Assembly (NCBI GenBank): GCA_037903355.1
Contig: JBAJFE010000014.1
Location: 3,162,001 to 3,226,000 of the forward strand
Length of the DNA stretch: 64,000 nt
Source: Trichuris trichiura
Lineage: Eukaryota > Nematoda > Enoplea > Trichinellida > Trichuridae
Reading direction: 5' to 3'
Numbering within the stretch: the stretch's first letter is position 1; every line of letters begins with the position of its first letter. The position numbers and the translations under genes are program-made. This document shows, piece by piece, positions 58,761 to 64,000 of this stretch. Under the pieces are notes generated by a model. The model was given only the letters and a program-made list of their open reading frames with translations, was not told the origin of the DNA and made no database searches.

Positions 58761-60019
58761 TCGAACTTACGCGTTTTCAACGCATACATTTGCCCCATGT
58801 ACTTGACGGTGAAAATGCATTACGTTTTCTGAGAAAAGATCGGCTACTCCAAAGACCTTTCCGATCAGTGAAATTTAATGGACACTTTTTAGCGCATCGA
58901 AATGAGTTACGTATATCCTGTCGCAGCGGCAACGATATTGCAATAGCCTGTCGTTTTCGCTAGTAGCTATTTAATAGTACTTCGCTGAACAACATCATGA
59001 AACAATGTTAGATCTAAACTCAGCACGGGTACAGCTGCCTTCCTCCCCGTTGGACAAAACCGCTGGTATTGCTTTCGTCGTCAAGTCATACGGTATGCTT
59101 TGCTCTTGCATACACCACCATACCTCTTGTATATTTCTCGAAGTGAATGCAATAATTTTACATTCAAACTATGTATTGTCTGGGAACTTCTCGAACTTTA
59201 TGAAGGACGCTAACCCTCTTGTGTAATAAACATAAGTAAGTATTAATTTTTGAAAACATGCGCGTGCAGTATTGGGCTTTCACTTTTTCGTCGTAGAGAA
59301 TATCAGCGGCTAAGCTATTGCTTTAACATTCATGGTAAAAAGAAACTTTCAAGCTCGAGGCAGCTTTTAACTCCTATTATTTTAATTAATTTTTGAAAAC
59401 AATTTGCTAGAGGTTGACTAATTGGTTCGCATTAAGAAATCGTGGAGATTCTTTGGACAGCTTGGTTCTCTTTCATTGTGTTCAGCAAACCTCTAGTCGC
59501 CTATTTCGCTTTGGGCATTCGTAAAGCTGAAGTTCATTTACAAACTTCCTTGATCATTTTGACAGGAATTCCTGTAAAAAAAAGAGTCCAGCTTTCACGA
59601 ATCACGGAATATTTCAGTATCAGTAAAAACCGATTACTTCGTTCTGAAAAGTCGAGGTTACAATTACTTAGGGCTGTCAGGAGACTCTTGGAGTTTCTGG
59701 CTGAAATCCTCTATACTCTCATCATATGCTTGATGTAATGGGAACTAATTTGGATACTGGAGTCTTTTTACCTCCTGCCCCAATATGGGCACGATTCTGT
59801 GCGAACGTTACATCCAACCGCTCTACAATAACCTAGCATTCTGGCTATCCTGTTCTACCGCCACGTAAGCCTAAACGTAAGACTTCTATCCAATCGGAAT
59901 TCGCGCGGCAGATGTCATTTGCGTCGTATCATGCAGATCTCAGGCAGGCCGTAAAAGCAGCTGAGTGTGTTCACAAGGGATATCACTCTACTGTCCGTTT
60001 CAACGAGATAAAAGTATAA
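58761..60019. other. Unassigned open frames after METTL4
   Basis: Plus-strand frames 58757-58963, 59005-59226 (followed by AATAAA at about 59226) and 59442-59738 are open but not recognised. They might hold exons of a small gene or the missing 5' part of the WDR43-like gene; I could not connect them by phase. Confidence 0.25.
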
Positions 60020-60400
60020 TAAGAAATTTGAAGCTTTCAGATCACCAGATTCCGTCTTCAGCGGGGGAACGTTGACTAGTGTGTAGGAATGCCAAGTTGC
60101 GGTTTAAGTCAGAGGATACTGCGATATAAAGTTGTGATATGGGTTCTGTGCTTTCTTGTTCGTTTTCAAGGTTAATGCTTGCGTCTGCTGTCCCTTTAAT
60201 GTCTGTTCTTGTTTTTTCTTTGTTCTTTCATGTGCTCATGTTTTACCTTCTGTTATGCCACTAATATTTAACGAAAATGTATCGTTTTTAAGCAGTTTTT
60301 TTGAATCTCACTGCTTTTGGAGGGATAGAGCCATGTTTATTATTAAATACAAATACTCAGAGCTTTCAGGATTGGGTTGCTTCCTGTCTTCAGCATGATA
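60020..60400 (-). repeat. Two decayed ribozyme repeats
   Basis: Two hammerhead-like cores on the minus strand, ~330 bp apart: 60035-60061 (CUGAAGA, weak helix II, UGAAAGC) and 60364-60393. Surrounding sequence is too decayed to align confidently with the ~478-bp units. Confidence 0.55.
60364..60393 (-). ncRNA. Hammerhead-ribozyme-like core
   Basis: CUGAAGA, helix II CAGGA/UCCUG (five perfect pairs, compared with CGGGU/ACCCG elsewhere), GAAA, then GC-UCU-G. The double change in helix II keeps pairing. Confidence 0.65.
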
Positions 60401-61152
60401 CGATGGTTATTCTCTATTCATATCCGATAACTTAACTTGATAGAAACAGTCAAAGTTTCGTGGCTGAAGGACAGCGTTTCGCGTGTAATCATAGTCCGAC
60501 TTGTACGAAGCATTTGGCACTGCTGGAGTATGCATTTTCTACTTTTTGCGAATAAGATTTCGCGCGGTAGCGGAATACATTGTAGTGTAGTAATCGAAAT
60601 TAAAGAAGGGACATAACGACCCAATTGCTCTACTGCCGCTACAGCGTATGTTTAGTACAGATAATTCAAAGATGCGGAATGGCTCATTTAAAAAATCCGC
60701 ACAATAAAATTGGGAAAATTTCAGTTGCATTATAAATTTCGATATAATTTCAGTATAGAGGATTTCACCCAAAAATTCCTAGAGTCCCCTAAATTTACCG
60801 TCAATATTTCACTAATAAAACCAGCGCGCTCCAAAAATTTAGACGCACTAGCGTTCATTTTGGTCTCTTTTTCTCCAATATGACCATCTAAGCGTCAGCT
60901 GTTTGACATTTGTTTTTCTGCAATTGTATAGCTGCTGGAGGTCATCAGTACAATTTGCATCCGTTAAAAAGACCTGCTCGGATTGCTTTTTATGCGTACG
61001 CATCGTTCAACGCGCCATGCTGTTGTCCTAACGATGCTTGTATTTTTATGTAGACCTTATCCATGCATTTTCTTTCAGTACAGCTTCTACTTATTTAAGT
61101 AAAGTGATCCTACTATTCATCCCTGGACTGAAAGATTATTCTTTTGGAAGTA
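60401..61152. other. Upstream of the WDR43-like gene
   Basis: No WD40-coding exon could be recognised; several pyrimidine-AG strings (near 61017-61085) could be acceptors. Confidence 0.3.
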
Positions 61153-62295
61153 ATGTCAGAGACACGAATTGAAGACGCCAATCAGGCGGTATGTTTAATT
61201 GGTATTGTTCGCCTTTTTTGATCGGTCTTCTCCAGCTATCGATGGAAGAGAGGTTAGGGCAAATTCCTTCACCGGCAGCTGCCGAATGTGAAGCTGAAGA
61301 TAGCTCGAATGATTCACTGCAAAACGTCTTGACAAAAAGGCTAATCAATGCTATGCTGTTGAAACAGGATGGTTTAGTTACGGTAATAAATGGCTATCCT
61401 TATTGACGTACCAGCAGCTTTCTTAGCTCGTCATAAATGATTATTAGGAGTTTTAATAGTATGTTCAGATTGTTCGCAGTTTGGGCTTAGCTTCAGTGTT
61501 TCGATAGAATTTAGCTGCACAGATGATTCCTAATGATTGCTCTGCTGACAGATGCTACTAGTAGCCCCTGGCATTGAAGACATAAGAAGAGTTGCTGAAA
61601 ATATTCCGAAAGCCGCTATTCTGCCGCTTATATCGCTCCTCGCCGACCATCTTCGGTCAGATGATGTGTAAGGACGTCGTAACTTTGATCCACGTCGCTT
61701 ACTTTGGAAATGTTTAGACCACGGCTTCAGTTGTTGTTGTGGCTAAAGCACGTTTTGGCAGCACACATGGACTTTTTTGCAGCGGTACGATTAAACGCCG
61801 ATACACATTTCCTTATGTGCAGTTCAGAATTCAAATCACGTCGCCGAAGTCGCGGACATTTTCCCATTTTTAAACTCCGATCTTCCGTCGCTTGAAAGCG
61901 TCTGGAAACTGGTTGGCAGATTTCAGTTGTTGACCGAATTCGGTATCCCCGCTGAGACGTCCGAAAGAGAAGTCTCATCCAACAGTATGCACCTTATTCT
62001 ATTGTTGTTTAAAAATTTGCATAGATGTTTTTAACTTTCAGACGAACAGAAAGCTGCCAGCAGGGCAGAAAAAAATGGTGACTTGCTTTCAACGACGAAC
62101 TTGTGGTCAGAATTACGGGAGTCGGAATTGTGGAATCGTCTTGAAGCTACGCAAGTTTACGGGTATACAGACGAAGATGAACCGGAAGAGCAAGAAAGCG
62201 AGCGAGAACATGAAAAGAGAAATTCGCGACGGGGCAGTACTAGCGTGTGCGCAAAAGGTCATAAACGCAAGCGGCGGATTCAGTCTAATGCTTGA
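61153..62295 (+). CDS. WDR43: Utp12-domain protein, WDR43/UTP5-like
   Basis: Six exons: 61153-61188, 61236-61382, 61552-61667, 61718-61784, 61828-61942, 62042-62295; 735 nt, 244 residues from the ATG at 61153. LSMEERLGQI, then LTKRLINAML, NIPKAAILPLISLLADHL, RLQLLLWLKHVLAAHMDF and LVGRFQLLTEF follow the C-terminal half of WDR43/UTP5 (EERLG and the helical Utp12 domain, including WLKCVLTVH in human). The end is acidic then basic (DEDEPEEQESE, HKRKRR), as in the family. UTP5 is part of the t-UTP complex that starts pre-rRNA processing in the nucleolus. The ~400-residue WD40 propeller is not visible upstream. Either its exons lie unrecognised in 58760-61150, or this is a Utp12-only form. The 61153 ATG could be internal. 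Confidence 0.75.
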
Positions 62296-62595
62296 TCTGC
62301 TTGTCGTACTTTTTCGCTAAGCTACTTTGCGTATGCGTGCGACAAGTAATGAAATGGAGTTTTCATGTCCAACGTTTTGATTTTACCCTTTAGTTATTGC
62401 GAATTGATCCAAATCTAGTTTTCACTACGACTAAGCAAGTGTTGTTTCAAGAAGTGAATTTCAAGGCATAAGGAATTTTGGGCATGTTTTCTGTCTTAAA
62501 CTTTGCATGAGCTTATGCTTTGCGGGATGGGAATCCAGCAGAGTTTAATCGTTTTCGTAAAGTTTGTTTAGGGCTTATCTGGTTTATGTGTTGAT
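62296..62595. other. Intergenic, no feature seen
   Basis: Presumed 3' UTR and spacer. Confidence 0.4.
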
Positions 62596-62835
62596 ATCTG
62601 TAATTAAATGAAACAATTGCTCTACCAACGGGTGGAAGAGCGATTATTAGGAAAAATACAGAACCAATGCATATTCAACTTATTTCAGAGCTTTTGGAAT
62701 GCTCTAGTTCCGTCCGGATGGTTCCTGTTCGGAACGCTCTAGCTCCTCCGTCCTGAGTACGCATTGGCTCTGTATTTTTCCTAATAATCGCTCTTCCATG
62801 CGTTCGTAGGGCAATTGTTTCGTTTAATTACAGAT
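62596..62835. mobile_element. Foldback MITE
   Basis: 240 bp with inverted ends of about 75 bp (ATCTGTAATTAAAYGAAACA, GGAAGAGCGATTATTAGG, AAAAATACAG), ~93% alike, and a shorter internal inverted repeat (GAACGCTCTAG / GGAATGCTCTAG direct copies). No clear target duplication. Confidence 0.88.
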
Positions 62836-63148
62836 GCCAACAAAAACGGGAGAGCCATGGGCAACCTTTGCGAAAATGAAACAATCCCATTACGAGGCAT
62901 CCCATCCTATGTTCAAAGATTGAATCGTTAAATAATGTGCGGGTGTAATTTCGCTTGTAAAGTACATACGGCAATAGTTCTTGATTAACTTAATCTCAGG
63001 TGGTTTGTACGTAGTAGCTGCTAGTTTTTAAGTTTGATTGCGCGGCTGATTTGCATGCTATGCAACAAGTTATTTTGCCAACTCCAAACAAGTTGTGAAT
63101 ACTACTTGTTTCATTTGAATATCGGCTGTTTTATCGGGTTTCTAATAC
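62836..63148. other. Intergenic, no feature seen
   Basis: Spacer between the foldback MITE and the pogo element. Confidence 0.4.
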
Positions 63149-64000
63149 CATGTTTCCCCTAAAATCTCCCCTGAAAATGCGCCCTAGCATGACCTTTTAG
63201 GATGCTTGTGAATATAAGCCTTGCCCTGAAAATGAGCCGCAGTTGCGATCGTCCTGCAGAGAGGCCTATTTAGCAAATCCGTTGGAAAATATAACGGGCG
63301 TATCGAGTCTTAAAATAGACAGCTTGTGGTTGGTTAAATTACTGTACTGTAAAGTTTACGAGTAAAATGAAGTGCTTTGGTACATCTGCATTTGTAGTGA
63401 TCTGTCACTCAGTCCATCCCAACGAATTCTCTTAGCGATTTTTGCAATTTTGTGTGCAACAGTGTGGTGCAAAAGTGCAATTTTGTTTGCAAAAGGAATA
63501 TTATTTTCACTCTCAGGCAATATGCCTGCAAAAAGGAAAAGTTATAGGGTCGAATATAAGAAAGCAATTGTGGATGACTCTCAAGGCAAGAATCTGACGG
63601 CTTTGTGCAAAGAGAAAAAGCTCGATCTTCGAATGGTTCGAAAATGGTGAGCAGAGAAAGATAAACTCTATGAAGAGATGGACGAGGAAAAAGCAAAGAA
63701 GCGTAAATGTGGATCAGATCGGCAGCCATTATTTCCTGAGCTTGAGGACAACGTTTGTGAATGGATTGCTGAGAGGAGAGCACAGGCTTTCACTGTGCGC
63801 CTGTCTGACGTTCAGGAATTTGCTCTTGCAATGGCATTACACTTGAGGATACTCTCAGAAATATTCAAAGCGTCACAGCACTGACTGCATAGCTTCCTTC
63901 GGCGACATGAACTGTCATTAAGGAGATCGACAACATTGTTCACGCTTGAAGATAATGAAGTTATTAAACGTGCATTCGCATTCAAGTCCTTTGTTGACAA
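63149..64000 (+). mobile_element. Pogo/Tigger DNA transposon, left part
   Basis: Starts after a TA (63147-63148) with TTTCCCCTAAAATCTCCCC-like terminal sequence typical of pogo-type elements, repeated imperfectly near 63220 (CCCTGAAAATGAGCC). Transposase follows. The right end lies outside the window. Confidence 0.7.
63522..64000 (+). pseudogene. Pogo-type transposase, N-terminal part
   Basis: Frame from ATG 63522: MPAKRKSYRVEYKKAIVDD, a first helix-turn-helix (NLTALCKEKKLDLRMVRKW). Then comes the CENP-B-type second DNA-binding region (ELEDNVCEWIAERRAQAF, and FLRRHELSLRRST), continuing off the edge. Two TGA codons interrupt (63648-63650 and 63882-63884); frame is otherwise kept, so a fairly recent death. 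The DDE catalytic part is outside the window. Confidence 0.85.

Noticed and set aside
59855..59890. GTAAGCCTAAACGTAAG as part of a fifth TTAGGC MITE
   Set aside because: No inverted ends or target duplication could be found around it.

Overview
The window looks like nuclear DNA from a repeat-rich nematode, most likely an enoplean (Trichuris/Trichinella-like) worm. Protein genes are split by very short GT-AG introns (45-62 nt is common), nematode-type TTAGGC telomere-like repeats occur inside transposons, and all recognisable proteins are animal ones. The organism call is inference; no search was run.

Host genes. Six genes are recognised with good support, plus a weaker terminal exon. From left to right: an unidentified terminal exon (10822-11061, -); a Tudor-domain protein with a hydrophobic C-terminus (14567-15655, -); a Rab33 GTPase (31716-32438, +); ANAPC5/APC5 (18 coding exons, 44829 down to 32527, -), tail-to-tail with Rab33; a coiled-coil protein whose C-terminus resembles the STAN motif of the STIL/Ana2/SAS-5 centriole duplication family (46128-47367, +); TMX2 (57196 down to 56094, -) and METTL4 (57355-58760, +), divergent across 158 bp; and the Utp12 part of a WDR43/UTP5-like ribosome biogenesis protein (61153-62295, +). 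The exon structures were built by hand from splice sites, phase and family similarity; the summed exons of each multi-exon gene are divisible by three. There is one intact tRNA-Ile(AAU) and several tRNA relics.

Mobile DNA. 3468-5993 is a young Gypsy-type LTR element: two apparently identical 342-bp LTRs, a 5-bp target duplication, a primer-binding site and polypurine tract, but a pol region reduced by a large internal deletion. 50154-53218 is an older, decayed Gypsy. A Penelope-like element (18667-20429) has inverted terminal repeats, a YVDD reverse transcriptase tail and a GIY-YIG domain; fragments of relatives lie at 36806-37097, 49215-49490 and 53580-53740. Four MITEs of one family (8-bp duplications, two perfect and two 7/8) carry TTAGGC arrays, and one is nested in a pogo/Tigger relic. 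Another hAT-type MITE, two foldback elements and a pogo transposase relic at the right edge complete the set.

Most interesting signal. At least fifteen copies of a hammerhead-ribozyme-like core (CUGANGA, helix II, GAAA, short helix III) are scattered through the window on both strands. They sit in Penelope-type terminal repeats and in ~465-485 bp units that form a four-unit tandem array (24968-27145) and a dimer (34640-35380) inside an ANAPC5 intron. Helix II covaries between copies. The layout is what is expected of metazoan retrozymes (small circular-RNA retroelements parasitising Penelope elements).
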